Assembly (NCBI RefSeq): GCF_014898055.3
Contig: NW_023605083.1
Location: 90,489,721-90,553,720 of the forward strand
From: Talpa occidentalis
Lineage: Eukaryota > Chordata > Mammalia > Eulipotyphla > Talpidae
DNA length: 64,000 nt
Direction: 5' to 3'
Below, piece by piece: positions 21,617 through 33,860 of this stretch (positions are counted from its first letter, which is position 1; each line of letters starts with the position of its first letter). The notes beneath the pieces are model-generated. The model saw only the letters and a list, made by a program, of their open reading frames with translations, had not been told where the DNA came from and made no database searches. Both the position numbers and the translations under genes were made by a program.

Positions 21617-22122
21617 TTTATTTGGTCATGAATGCCAACTTAAGGGAGGTATTGCTTTGTGAAACTTTCATGTCAATACCATATCTACAAAATCATTCAC
21701 TCATTTATTCATTCAACCACTCATTCATACAACAAGCATTTGTTGAGCACCTATTATGTGCCTGGAGATTCAGAAGGAAGGAGAACAGAAAGTCTGCTTG
21801 CACATGTTCTCTAGATCACAAAGCTTTGGTCACTGTAGGAATATGAGACCATGAGCAAGGGGTTACTTCCTGTGTATGTCAGAAAGTCACCCTAAGAAAA
21901 GCACAGGCCTCTGTTTGAACACCTTTCCAGTATCGGGGGAAACAGAGCAGCTTTAGAAGAGAAACTCTGCCTGTAACCTGCAGCCCATTGAGTGAGGCCA
22001 GAAAATCATGGGTGAAAACTGTGTTTTCTTTCCCAAGCTATTGCTAGTGTAGACAATAATCATTAATCATGTTTCTTAGTCTATAGAGCCCCATCTTCCT
22101 CAGAGGACTGTGAAGACCCCCC
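21617..22122. other. Non-coding, part ancient repeat
   Basis: At about 21690-21770, text like CATTTGTTGAGCACCTATTA belongs to a common ancient mammalian interspersed repeat that I cannot name safely. The rest is unrecognised. Confidence 0.35.
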
Positions 22123-22380
22123 CTTTTTTTTTTTTTAAAGATTTATTTATTTATTTATACAAGCACTGGGTACAGTCAGAAGCGCGGGAGGGTGAGAGAA
22201 TTCACCAGAGCCAGAGGGGAGGGCAGAGCAGGCAGAGTGACAAAGTACACTGCTGAGGGGAGCAGCGGGCGGCAGGAGAGGTCTGCTTACCATGTGGGAA
22301 CCTCGCCGGCAGCCGGCGCTGCAGAGGCTGCAGGCAGCTTCGCAACCCAGGGCTCAACTGCTGTGCCACTGGGGAGGCTC
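22123..22380 (-). mobile_element. tRNA-related SINE, type I
   Basis: Minus-strand copy with GTACAGTCAGAAGCGCGG. The head ends GGGGAGGCTC, and AAGACCCC lies on both sides. Confidence 0.88.
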
Positions 22381-22468
22381 AAGACCCCTCTCTTGAGGTA
22401 TGATTTTCTCCTCGACCTTGTTTCTTCCCAATCTCCCTGCCCTCTCTCCCTCTTCCCTGAGGGAGAGT

Positions 22469-22713
22469 TTGAGTTTCCCGACCTTCTAATGGGTCACAAC
22501 ACAAAGTTGGTGAAAAACTCCCATGAATGACAACTTTAGTCATGGAGGAACTTCAGTGGTCAAGGTGCTTTGGCGGTAGCCATGGTGGTGGATATGGTGG
22601 CAATGGGGAGGGCTGTAACAGATTTGTTAATGATGGAAGCAATTTTGGAGATGACGAAAGCTAAAAGGACTTTGGCAATTGCAACAGTCATATTTTGGAC
22701 CCATGCAAGGAAG
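22469..22713 (+). pseudogene. Second, inverted fragment of the hnRNPA1 pseudogene
   Basis: The reverse complement of 21371-21616 over about 245 bp, sharing the same pseudogene-specific 5' text (GAGTTTCCCGACCTTCTAAT) and the NDNF...[10 protein letters not shown] coding stretch. It stops at GCAAGGAAG without the 3' UTR or a poly-A tail, so it did not arise as an independent complete retrocopy. Confidence 0.85.
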
Positions 22714-24483
22714 TCACATACCTCCCCCAGGCTCCTGTGAAATGGGAACAACAAAAGCACCTGTGTCTGGAGGTGCTCTGTTGTGGGGCTACACATGTGG
22801 GTTGAGCTGATCCCAGTAGTAGTGATAATTAGACAAAGACTTTGCTAGATAATCAAAGTGAGGATCTGAACTCAGGCATAGTCTGATAGACTTTGAGGGA
22901 ACGTCTCTGCCATTCACTGGTTTTAATGCAGGGACACACCTCAGGAAAGATGGGAGTAATTATTTTCTTAGGTCAAATGGTACAGTGTCCAGTGGGTTAG
23001 GTTTTGGCAAGGGTTTTGGTTTTCATTTACAGGATTTAAAGTGTCAGACTTTCCCGACTGTTCTGTCTGTCCATGGAGGGAGGTGAGGCACTGTCCTCAC
23101 ACCGTATCCTAACTCTGCGACCAGATTCTTGGATGGGTTCTCCTTGTTTTCATGTTTCTCTAATGACCTTCTGCTCAGAGCAGTTGCTGATTTCATTTCC
23201 TCACAGGTGTGTGGATTTTTTTCTGTTGGTGTCTTCACAGAGCGGGCCAGACAATTCTGACTGAGTCTGGGCCAGGGTTTTGAACTTCCTTCCCACCTGT
23301 CAGAGCAGGGAGCGGGATCCCCAGACATGACTTCAACTCTCACGTGAGTGACCTTGCAGATCTTCACAGCAGTGGGGTGGGTGAGGCCAGGGGTGGTGCC
23401 TGGGCTGTGGAAGGTGCTTACTGAGGTTGAACTCCTGCTGCAGGGGATGATGCCTCTGTGAAGCTCTTCTCTCCTTCCCCTGCTACCTCCACTCTGGTTT
23501 TGAGGGCTCTCCTCCCCAGGACAGTGAAGCCAGTCAGGCCTGAGCTGGGCAGCCCAGTGGTTGAGCCTGCAGGAAGCTGGGGCCCGCCAGGGTCATGGGT
23601 CTGGATTGGGCAAGAGCTGAGATTGGGCCCCTCTGATCCTGGTCAGGGATATTTGGAGACACATGTAACTCTGGGAAACTCAGAGGCAGGATGTGGAAGG
23701 GGGAGGGACAGAAGGGAAAGAGGAAACTGTACCCCTGGCCCTTTCTGGCTAGGACCCCTCCTGACCTGTGCAATGAGGAATGAAGTGACTGGCCTATGGA
23801 GGTGTGGGGTGAGTAGGAGCTCCCCTTCCCTGGGGAAACAGAGACGGTTCTGTCCCCTGCCCCCCACTACACTTTGCCTGAGTTCCAACTCCATTTCTAC
23901 TTCTATTTACTGTCCAAAGTCCCAGGGGCAGGAGATGCCAGGTTAGAACCACTCGGACAGACGCACGGGCTCAAGGCCCTCCTGGGGTCACCCCCCTCCT
24001 CTCCTCTCCTCTTCTAGCGCTGCCTGCCCCACTTCTGAACCTTAGCCTCTCCTTTGCCCTGGGGTCCAGGTTGCCTGAGGGACCTAGGAATCAGCCCCCA
24101 CACCTCGAACAGGTAACCCAGGTTGGTAGGCGTGTGCGATTGGGGAGTTTGAAATTAAGGAGACTCTGGTTCAGGCACAGTGGAGGCCAGATGGGGAGGT
24201 GTGTGGTGGTTTGTTCCTTGAGAGTGTGGAGGGAAGGGTCCTAGCTGGGTCAGGTCCCAAGTAATGGCCTGAGAGGGTGGACACCCAGTGTATGCCACAT
24301 CCCAGCCCCAAACTCACTTCCCAACTCAGACGCAGCTCAGATCATGGCCTTGACCCACTCAGATGTTATGTTCAAGTCCATCATCTGCCTCCCCCTGAAT
24401 TAGCATCTGAGCACTAGCATCAGCCCCAGACTCGGTCCTACCACCGACCCAACCTGCCAACTCCAGCTCCAGCCTGGACCAAC
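22714..24483 (+). other. Non-coding region upstream of the ASGR2-like exon
   Basis: GC-richer than the surroundings, with few repeats. It probably contains the promoter, 5' UTR exon and first intron of the ASGR2-like gene, but I could not place those with confidence. A possible acceptor (CTGCCAACTCCAG) lies about 20 bp before the ATG. Confidence 0.4.
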
Positions 24484-24607
24484 ATGGAGAAGGACTTTCA
24501 AGACATCCAGCAGCTGGACCCTGAAGAAGATGACCACCAGCTGGGTGGAGGCGAGAGGCCAGGAACTCATGAGGACAACCCCAGGAAAGAAGACCTGTTT
24601 TGGAAAG
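24484..24607 (+). CDS. ASGR2: First coding exon of an asialoglycoprotein receptor 2-like gene (partial)
   Basis: The exon encodes 41 codons plus one base, starting MEKDFQDIQQLDPEEDDH and ending DLFWK. This matches the cytoplasmic N-terminus of ASGR2, the minor subunit of the hepatic type II membrane lectin that clears desialylated glycoproteins; the KDFQDIQQL motif is diagnostic. The ATG has a good context (CCAACATGG). The phase-1 exit falls where the family has its intron, but the donor reads AAAG/GCAAGT, a GC donor with an otherwise strong match to U1. The transmembrane, stalk and C-type lectin exons were not recognised in the window. They may lie in a gap, be diverged, or be missing, so this could be a truncated copy. 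Confidence 0.8.
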
Positions 24608-24874
24608 GCAAGTGTTCAGTTTCTAGCTGTCTAGCTCCCCGTGGCTCTCTGTCTCTCTGAGGTCTCTGTCATATTCACTCCATGACCAGGGACGAGGCCC
24701 CTCTGGGTGGGAGGTGCCTGATGCCTCTGCTTGCCCCCGACCTCGCCTTCTCTCTCCCTGCAGGGCCCCAGAAAAGGGCGTGTGTTAGGGCTCAGGGCAA
24801 AAATAGGTGCTGGGGACGACTCCTCCCTTCTCCTTCTGACCTGAGCAGAGTGTGCTCTGTGTGTGTGTGTGCGC

Positions 24875-24974
24875 NNNNNNNNNNNNNNNNNNNNNNNNNN
24901 NNNNNNNNNNNNNNNNNNNNNNNNNNNNNNNNNNNNNNNNNNNNNNNNNNNNNNNNNNNNNNNNNNNNNNNNNN
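24875..24974. other. Assembly gap (100 N)
   Basis: Exactly 100 N, a placeholder size, following a short TG repeat and leading into a cut SINE. Confidence 0.99.
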
Positions 24975-25078
24975 TGTGGGTTGCTCCCTGGCCCGCTGGG
25001 GATCAAACTTGTGCTTCAGAGCCTTGTGGATTGCTTCATAGTGCGGCGCTTTAACCCCTTGCGCCACGAGGGAGGCCC
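24975..25078 (-). mobile_element. tRNA-related SINE, cut by the gap
   Basis: Only the head-proximal half is seen, from TGTGGGTTGCTCCCTGG to GGGAGGCCC. Confidence 0.85.
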
Positions 25079-25317
25079 ATGTTTGCTAAGAATTATTATG
25101 AAGGTAGTCTACTAATTTTTCTCTGAGTAGATTTATAGTATTAGCTTTGACATTTAGATTTTTAAAAATTAATGGTGTTTAGCCATTATTAGGGGTCAAA
25201 TTTAATATTTTCTATATTAGGTATCTCATTATTCCAGGATCACTTGTTGGAAGAATTTCCTTTTTTTTTTAATTGAATTGCTCTGAAGCTTTTATTTACT
25301 GTATATTACAGGTCTAA

Positions 25318-25540
25318 ATTTATTTATTTATTTATTGCATAGAAGAATTGGGGTGTGGGCCAGAGGTGCGGGGAATGAGAGACAGAGTGGGGAGCAGAGC
25401 AGGTGGATTGACTGAAACTCATTGCTGAGGGGAACAGTGGATGAGACAAGGAGATCTGCTGCACCATGTGGGTCAGCTCCCTGGCAGATCGAACTCAGGC
25501 GGAGTGCTGAGACTTAACCCCTAGGCCACCAGGGAGGCCC
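25318..25540 (-). mobile_element. tRNA-related SINE, type II
   Basis: Minus-strand copy from an ATTTATTTATTTATTGC tail to CCAGGGAGGCCC. ACAGGTCTA is repeated at both sides. Confidence 0.88.
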
Positions 25541-26139
25541 ACAGGTCTATTTTTGAACTCAGATTCTGTTTTATTAATTTATTTGAATTTTCCTAAATGC
25601 GCATTATTTTTAGGGTAAAGCAAGTCCTCCAACTGTATTATTCTTCAAGAATGTCTTAACTAATTTGGGCATTTTGCATTTCCATATAAATTTTAAATCA
25701 CTTGTCTATTTAAAAAATTAAAAATTCTTCTAAGATTTTTATTGCAATTGTATTCAATCACATCAAGTTAAGGAGAGTTGAGTCTTCCAAACTGTGAGCA
25801 GAATATACCTATCTAAGTCTCTTTAATTTCTAATGATTTTAACTTTTCAATGAAGATATTGTGTCCATATTTCATTAAATAATTCTAGCATATTCAATTT
25901 TTTGATGCTATTGAAATGATATTTCTGTGTTTAATTTGATTTTCCAGTTGTTTGTTGCTAATGTACAGAAATATAATTGGTATTATATTCTGACTTTGTA
26001 AGCTTCAACTGTTAAGTTCATTAAATGGCTCCAGTTTCTATTTATAGGTTCTCTTGGATCTATATATATGATCATGTAATCTGTGATTCTGTGAATAAAA
26101 AAGTTTTACTTTTTCCACTTTAACTCTTGTAGAAATAAA

Positions 26140-26590
26140 TTCTAGCCTTTTACCCAGGAAGAGGAAGAACAAGCAGTACTTCAGGAAAGGTGAGGTCAGG
26201 GAGAAGCTTTATTACTCATGCATGAGGTCCCAGACCTGGTATCCCGTGCAAGGTCTGAGCACCTGTTAAAGACGAAGGGTTCCTTTTATACACAACTGTC
26301 TCCATATCTGTTACATTGATAGCATCGTTTTTCAGCACGCACAACCATTTCAGGCAAAGTCCCCAGACAAGGCGGGCAAGGCAAGGGCAAAAAGGTGTAA
26401 GCATTCGGGGATGGCCTTGGAGAGAGACCATCTTGGCCGGCTGCCCGACCTTGTAGATAAGAGTGCTGAGGCCCTGCCATGAATCTTGAAAGGGAAAGAG
26501 CTTTAAGTAAGCAAACTTGTTGATTATGCCTGCATTGGAATGTTCATTGCACCTGGCCTGGAAGTTCTGCTGAAATCTTATGATATTCAT
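26140..26590 (-). mobile_element. LTR family W, copy 2
   Basis: It shares ordered blocks with 10634-11345: a TTTTATACACAACTG/TGTTACATTGATAGCAT region, GCATTCGGGGATGG and GCAAACTTGTTGATTATG. It lies in the old L1. Edges are approximate. Confidence 0.5.
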
Positions 26591-26755
26591 AAAGATTGAT
26601 ATTTATGATATTATGATATTCATAAAGATATTTATTACCTTTATGCTTTTTTTAAATTTATAGCACTGCATATACTTTCCATAGAGCAATGAGCAGAAAT
26701 TATAAGAGTGGACATCCTTATCTTGTTCTCAATCTTTTTTTAAACAAGGCTTTTA

Positions 26756-27012
26756 TTATTTTTTTTAAGATTTATTTATTTATGTGCACCAGAACTGGGG
26801 TACAGGCCAGAGGTGTGGGGGAGGGTGGTGAGAGGATTCACCAGAGACAGAGTGGGGAACAGAACAGGCAGATCGACTGAAATACACTGCTGAGGGAAGC
26901 AGCGGGCAAGACAGGAGAGGTCTGCTGCGTCATGTGGGCACCTCCCTGTCTGCAGTGGCTGCAGACAGCCTCGTATGTTGCATCTTAACCCCTTGTGCCA
27001 TCAGGGAGGCCC
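26756..27012 (-). mobile_element. tRNA-related SINE, type II
   Basis: Minus-strand copy with a clear target duplication, ATCTTGTTCTCAATCTT, on both sides (before 26740 and from 27013). Confidence 0.93.
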
Positions 27013-27319
27013 ATCTTGTTCTCAATCTTAAGTATGATACTAACTGTATTTTCAGATGCTCATTTTCAAATTGAGGAAGTTTCTTTCTGTTCTTTGTTTA
27101 GTGAGTGGTTTCTTTTTTATGAACTATTAAACTTTATCAAATGTTTTCTCTTCATTTAAACTGAAGCGATGATTTTTTTTCCTTATTTTGTTAGTCCTTA
27201 AATTTTAATGATTGACATGTAAATTTAATCTCCATTCCTTGTTTAGAGTTTTTGCATTTCTGTTCATTTTCTTCCTGTAATGTTCTTGTCAGTTTGTAGT
27301 GTTAGGGTTATACTGATCT

Positions 27320-27790
27320 TGTAGAGCAACCCCAATACAAAACGGGGTGCCTGACTGTGGGTCCTCACCCATGTGCTTAAAAGGACTTATCAATGCTCTA
27401 CTGCAGGCACACACGAAAGGTTAATAAAAGGTTATTTACAAGGGAAGGGAAATGAGGAAATGTACAGCTCAGGGAGAAAAGTGGAGACAAGGTTTTAAAT
27501 GAGTCCTACCTGATCCGCCAATCAGGAATCCCAAAATGGTGCTCTGAGAGCTGGCTGCAAGCTAGGAGCTATGTAGCCAGGAGGCGAGTGACAGCGAGCC
27601 CCCCAAGGCCCACGTGTTTGGTTTTTATATCCAACCTGGCTGCCCAACTCCACCCTCAGGTCCCAGCCACCCTCCCTTTGGTGGTGATGGGATTTGTCTT
27701 TCCCAATATCTTGATGGCTTTGGTCTGGAGTGGGGGTGGGGCCCACAAAGCCTGTATGGGATTAGCTCAGGACATCATTTCCCCCTAACA
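27320..27790 (-). mobile_element. LTR family X, copy 1
   Basis: The plus strand reads TGTAGAGCAACCCC...CCCCCTAACA, 471 bp. ATCT lies on both sides (27316-27319 and 27791-27794), a perfect 4-bp target duplication in the old L1. The inverted partner is at 34788-35260. Confidence 0.88.
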
Positions 27791-28899
27791 ATCTTATAAA
27801 ATGAGGTCACTTTATTCTTCTCTATTTGTTATGAGGACTTACGTAAAATAATCATTATTTCTAGTAGGATCCAGCAGTGAAGCCATCTGACCTGAAGTTT
27901 TTATTATAGAAAGGTTTCAAATTATTGCTTAACCTTCTTAAGGAAATTCAGTATCTTTATGTTAATATCAGAAGGCTGTGCTTTTCAAGGAATTTGTCTA
28001 TTTCTCCTAAAATTGTTAGATTTGTTAAAGCTTGTTAAAAATGTCACCTTATTTTTTGTCTGTAAAAGTTGTAGTAATGTTTCTTCTTTATTCTTTATAT
28101 AGTCTATATTCTTTCTTAATAGTATGATTAGGATTTTCTCAATTTTATTAATTCTTTCAAGAACTTGGTTTTGACTTTGTTGCATTTTTTTTCCTGTTTG
28201 TTTTTTCTATTTCACTGGCTTTTATTATTACGAAAAGTTATTTTTCTCTTTTCTCCTACTTTTTGTCTCCTTGATTTGGTTTATATTTTCTGGCTCCTTG
28301 AGTTATAAGATTAAAGTTTTCTATCCCATTATATCTGCATTTAAAGTTATAAAATTCTCTCTATGCAAAACTTAAGCCACCTACCATAAACTGTGACATG
28401 CTGTGTTTTCACAATCATTCAGTTACAAATATTTTCGAATTTCTCTTAGGATTTTTTCTTCTTGTACCACAGGCTGTTTAATTTCATAACTCTAATTAAA
28501 AGATATTGTTATTTCATTGGGGCTATTCCATTTTTATCAGAAATATGCCAATAACTTAGAAACTCAAAGGGAAATCATTTGGACCATTAATCTCTTCTTT
28601 CCTGTAGGTTCTTGTCTTTAGGATGCAAATATGTGACAGAAGGAGATTCTATCGACAACATTTAATCTCTTGCCCAGAACAAAGCCTATAACAATCCTGC
28701 TATTTCTTGCTCCAGAATATGGATGGGTTCGTGCTTGAATTTTGTGTAATTAATAAACTGTGGACTCCCTGAATTTATGTTACCCTGGGGTAATATAAAA
28801 CTCTTCCTAGAGAAAGAAATGGTTAGCAAATTTAAAGTATCGGTTTTATCATTAACAACAACAGTAAAAACTTTTGTTTCACAAAGCACTCTGTATAAT

Positions 28900-30000
28900 A
28901 TGTAAAATATATAAAGATAGTTTGTGACACATTGAAAGAAATTCCAGAATCATGGCAACAGCTATTGCTGTTTCTGTTTGATAGATTGTTACTCTGCTAG
29001 TTTTGGAAGGTTCTCGATCTTAACAATATGGTACAAGAATGGGCTTAAATTAATCAGGACCCTGGAAGTTTTTTAATGTGGTGAAATTTTAACCATGGTA
29101 CAATTCAGTGGCATTAAGTACATTTACAATGTTGGGCACCTCTCCCCACTATCTTGTTTTCATGATTGTAAATGGAAACCCTGAACTAATTAAATAGCTG
29201 CTTTCTAGTCCCCCCTTTTTCAGAACCTGGAAAACACTAATCTGCCATTTGTCTCTCTAGGATTTGCCTATTCTAGATATTTCATATGAAAGGAATAATC
29301 CAATATATTCCTCTTTGTGTGTTGTTTCTTCTTTTTAGCATAATGTTTTCGATGTTCATTCTTGTTGCTTTATATGTCTCATTAATTCACCTTTATAGCT
29401 GAATAATATTTAATTTTATTGCACGTAAAAAGACACATTCTGTTTATACATTCATCTGTTGATGGATCTTTAGATTGTTTCCAACTTTTGACCACTGTAA
29501 ATAGAGCTGCTATGTTCCTCATTTGTGCCAAACATTTTGTAAACAAATGTACATAAATGTTTTTATTTGGACACCTGTTTTCTGTTCTTTTGGGGTGGAA
29601 TTGCTAGGTCATTCCACATGGTAACTTACTGAGTAACTGCCAAACTTTTTCATAGCAACTGTACATTTCACATTTACACCAACAATGTGTAAGGGTTGCA
29701 CCAACAACGTATAAGGGTTACATCCATGCCAACACTTATTTTCCATTTTTCAATGGCCTTCCTAGTAGGTGTGAAGTGGTGGTTCACTGTGGTTTTGATT
29801 TGCATTTCTCAAATGACTAATGACTTTGAACTTTCTTACAAGTGTGTTGGCCATTGTATATCTTTGGTGAAACAGCTATTCAATTTGTTTGTCCATTTCT
29901 AAATTGGGTTGTGTGTCTTTTTGTTGCTGAGTTGTATACTTTAAGTTTTAAGTTACAGGAAATCAAACATTAGCTTAAACAGAAAATGATTTGGAATTGA
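28900..30000 (-). mobile_element. Ancient L1 3' region
   Basis: Reversed L1 text: GTACAATTCAGTGGCATTAA, CATTCATCTGTTGATGGATC, TTTTGATTTGCATTTCTCAA, TGACTTTGAACTTTCTTACA. It is old. Confidence 0.6.
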
Positions 30001-32297
30001 TTCTTAAACAGGAAATGATTCTTGGCTCACAAACTGGAAAATTCGAGGAGTGGTTTATCTAGATCCAGCGATTCAAGCTGTATTGGGAGGGCTCTGTGTT
30101 CTTATCACGTCTCTCAGTTGTGATTCTCTCAAGCTAGCTGCAGAGGTGGTCTCAGTGTAGAAAGGTGACCTTTGGTAGCTCTACCTGCACGTTATCTGTT
30201 AAACAATCACAGTAGATAGAAGACTTTCCTTATACCTTTCAGAAAACTTCCAGGGTAAACTCTGATTTTCCAGTTTGGTTTTCATGTCCACCTTTTAAAT
30301 GATCATGGTGGCTAATGGTATGGGGAGCACTGTTTGTGGAGTCGTGGTCACGTATCCACTGGTCAGGGTGACAAGTCAGTGTGATCCCATCCAAACCACA
30401 GAGGAGGGCTGTGAATACACAGTCTAGAGGCGTAGGCTCTAGAGCTACACTGGGACCTAATTCTAGAACTAGAGTGCTTCCCTCCCACCAACTCATGATC
30501 TAATTTTGGGTTCCCAGGGCTCAAGGAGTTGAGCCTGGACCCAGCTGTGCAAATGCTCATGGGTTGGGAAATGGATCCAAATGGACCTCCAAACTTTAAT
30601 GGACCTAGACCACAGGGCCATGGTATTCCCATCTGCTGTTCTGCTTCACATAGGTCTTGGAGAACAGTAGTCCCTTCAATAAAAGTTTGCAATGAAAACC
30701 AAATCCAGTGAAAGCCTGCACTTTTGTTGGGAAGGAGGAAGAAGCAAAGTCATTTTAGCTCTTGGGAAGGAGGGTGGCTTCTTTCACAATGAAATTAAGA
30801 TGTAGCTATACCACAGGCTGAGAGAATTCAGAATAATGAAAGGGTCCACTCCAACAAGTACTGCAGAGCTTTGTTGATGAGAGATGATAGAGCAGCGTTT
30901 GGATTGACAGTAGAGAAGGTGGTAGATGTGGGCGTTTGGGCATTTGCAGCAGCTGAACTGGAAAAGAGGAGTTGATACCAGTTGGGACAGGCTGGAGGGA
31001 TCAATTTTCACTTCCTCTCCTCATCCTATTCATCTTCCCTTTTCTCCTGGGCAATATACCTTTATTATCTTTTTTTCATTTAATATAGCATCTTCCATGT
31101 TACTAATCTTCCATCTTCCAAGCATTTTCCATGTTACTAATATGTTTTCTTAATAAACTTTTCTTTATCATGGAATGTTAGCTTTACAGAATTTTTGCAA
31201 AAATAGTAGAGCGAGTGCTCATACTGCAGAGATGAAGTGCCCTTTTCATTATATCACACCAGGAAGTGTGTGAAAACCACATGCCTTTACTGGATTATGA
31301 ACCTGGTTCACTTGGTTCAAGCTGTGTCAGCCAAATTTCTCCAAAGAAAATTAACTGTTTCTTCTTTCTCGGTTCTTTGGTAGTTACTCATTAAATCCAG
31401 CCAGACTCAAAAGAGGAAATTCACACAAGGACTTCGTTGCTGTGTGTCAGCACAACAAAAATTACCCCTTCCTAGAAGGGGTAAATACCTTCTTAAGTTG
31501 TTTGGAATCCTGTAAGGAACATTTATTTCTTCTCCCCATTTATTTATTCACAGAACAATTTGTTTATATTAGTATATTTACTTATCTTATATTTTGGGTT
31601 ATAATCCAATACTATATTACTGATTTTCTTGTCCAAATTGTTCCAGCTTTCATCATTGGTGGCTCTTTTAGGTTGGTTCCTGTGTCTCCAGTGATATACT
31701 CCATCCTTTTCTTTGTTTTTTTGAGCGTTTTCTTATTTCTAGCAGTAAAAAATGCTGCAGGCTCATCTTGTATTTGCTTTGCCCCAGCCCTAGTGAGCCA
31801 TTTCCTCAAAGAGCCCTGCTTTCTTTGATTGGAGGATGGTGTTTAGCGAGCAGTTTCTGAGTAGTGGGCGTACTGCATGGATTTTATAACTGTGGTTTTC
31901 ATCTGTTTATCCTGTTTGGCAAATTACATTATAAATTCAGCCACTCAGAATTTGACATTTAGTAGTAATGATTTTTACTGTTAAAAGTCATTTTGCAAAT
32001 TTCCCCTTCTACTGAATTCTTTCTGGAGAATAAATTTGCAGGAGATGAGTTAATGGGGAAAAGCTTATCGATTATTTTTCGTTTCTTTATTCTTACAGGC
32101 AAATTGTTTCCTGTAAAATACACTAATATATACTGTCTTCAAGAACTTGTAAATGAAGTAGTTTCACTTCAGTTTTTAGAACAAATGGAAAGGCATAGAA
32201 TGAAAATTCTGCTTTCTGTACTTCTTCCCAATCCCCATGCACCTCTGTCCTCGAGACCATGGCCTCAGCTTCTTGTATGTCCTTCTGATACTGGAAT
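30001..32297. other. Unrecognised non-coding sequence
   Basis: No gene could be supported. The longest open frame (128 codons at 31442) is AT-rich and hydrophobic with no family resemblance. A short repeat (CTTCCATGTTACTAAT twice, 31090-31140) is visible. Confidence 0.35.
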
Positions 32298-32678
32298 TGT
32301 CAGGCCTAGTCTACCAGCCAAAAACAGATCCCAGGCTACAGGGGCAGCGCTGAGTCCCAGCCACTAGTCCACCACGGGTTGGTGTCTCACGAAGTCGCAA
32401 CAGGAACTTCACAGACGTTCAGTCAAGCAAGCGAGAAGAGGCAGGTTTATATAAAGAAAGAACAAGTTTATTGAGGAGAAAAGGAACAGAAATAAACTGG
32501 GACTCCCAGGCCATGAAACCAGGCCAGGGAGGGGCAAGGAAGCCAAAGTGGAGTCGTGTCTCAGGGAATGTAGACCTTCTTTCCCTCATTATTCTAAAGC
32601 TCCACCAGTCTCTTTGTGATTGGTTAGTTCTTGGCTGTCTCACTTTATCTGCTACTAAGCAGGGGGTCTTTACATTCC
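32298..32678. mobile_element. LTR family V, copy 2 (truncated)
   Basis: It starts TGTCAGGCCTAGT and matches the reverse complement of 13139-13823 for about 340 bp, up to ACATTCC, where the next SINE's T-run begins. It has 44 extra bases at 32311-32354 that copy 1 lacks. Confidence 0.8.
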
Positions 32679-32949
32679 TTTTTTTTTTTTTTTTTAAGAT
32701 TTATTTATTTATTTATACAAGCACTGGGTACAGTCAGAAGCGCGGGAGGGTGAGAGAATTCACCAGAGTCAGAGCGGGGAGCAGAACAGGCAGAAGGACC
32801 AAAGTACACTGCTGAGGGGAGCAGCGGGCAGCAGGAGAGGTCTGCACGCCATGTGGGACCCTCCTCCGGTGGCCGGGGATCGAACCTGCGCTGCAGAGGC
32901 TGCGGGCAGCTTCGCAACCCAGCGCTCAACCGCTGCGCCACCAGGGAGG
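32679..32949 (-). mobile_element. tRNA-related SINE, type I
   Basis: Minus-strand copy with GTACAGTCAGAAGCGCGG, ending CCAGGGAGGG. It interrupts or truncates LTR V copy 2. Confidence 0.92.
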
Positions 32950-33279
32950 GAGTGCCTGTCTTTCACTAAAGTGAACCATGAACTCACATTTTGCCTTCTG
33001 TGCAAGTATATTTGGATATTGAATTCTCAGAAGCATTATTGCCAAATTGGCCCCCATAGGGGTTCTAGACAATATACACACCCCTTAGTAATGATCAAGG
33101 CAGTTATTATTTTGTTACATACAAATGAGTATGTTATTAAACAGGTGAGTTAAGGTGTATAAAGCCCTTAGAACAGTGAATGAAATGTAGCAAGAGAGAA
33201 CTAATTACTTTTTATTATATTACCACTGTTATTATTAATGTTTTGTTATTACAGTTGGCAAGAAGTGGTACCTTGGTGT

Positions 33280-33860
33280 TTTTTAATTTGCTTTTGTGTT
33301 ATTGGAAATGAAGTTGAATCTCTTTTCATGCTTAAAAGCCACCTGTATCAGTTTCTTTTCTGTGATCTTTCTTTGCAGGTCTTTTACCATTTGTCTATTG
33401 GATTGATGATCTCTGTTTTCTTCTCATTTCATTTAGAGTGCTTTAAATATTAGGGAAATTAGCTCTTTGTAATATTGATGGGAAATATTTATTCCCAGTT
33501 TGTCATCTGTCTTATCAATCTTTGCCTGTGGGTTCTGGATTTGAGTCATAGTTATAAAGACTTTCATGGTTTCCATTTTTACAATTTATTATTTTATTCT
33601 TTTGGAATATATCCTGGCAGATGGTGTTAGGTTTGGGATATTTAAAATTTTTGTTAACCAAAGAGCTATTTTGGCAATATTTTTCATAGTGTTTGATTGT
33701 CGAAGAGGTGGCACATTCTTCTCTGCATTTGTTTTCTATTTGTATTTCATCTCAAGGTCTTTACCTACTTTTCCTTACATTAACCTTTGGTCTCTCAGTA
33801 ATTTTCTTGCCTAGCTGCAAGTATGCAGCTTGGATTACAAAGTCTATTCTTGTCTTTTTT
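33280..33860 (-). mobile_element. Ancient L1 3' region
   Basis: Reversed text: TAATTTGCTTTTGTGTTATT, TGAATCTCTTTTCATGCTTA, TTAGCTCTTTGTAATATTGA. Confidence 0.45.

Larger units (their letters stand above)
25079..28560 (-). mobile_element. Old L1 ORF2 region, split by later insertions
   Basis: AT-rich text reads as reversed L1 ORF2 in several blocks (for example TTGACTTTGTTGCATTTTTT and GATTTGGTTTATATTTTCTG near 28.2 kb). The blocks join across the SINEs at 25318 and 26756, LTR W copy 2 at 26140 and LTR X copy 1 at 27320. It is inert. Confidence 0.6.

Noticed and set aside
23458..23946. 162-codon open frame upstream of the ASGR2-like exon
   Set aside because: Compositionally ordinary GC-rich sequence with overlapping frames on both strands and no recognisable domain.
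24763..24840. Possible second ASGR2 exon after CTCTCCCTGCAG/GGCCCCAG
   Set aside because: The site looks like a good acceptor, but the following text does not encode the proline-rich and transmembrane sequence expected of ASGR2.
24682..25115. Open frames across the first gap
   Set aside because: They exist only because Ns are read as unknown residues.
31442..31828. 128-codon hydrophobic open frame
   Set aside because: AT-rich sequence gives Phe/Leu/Ile-rich frames by composition. No gene context.
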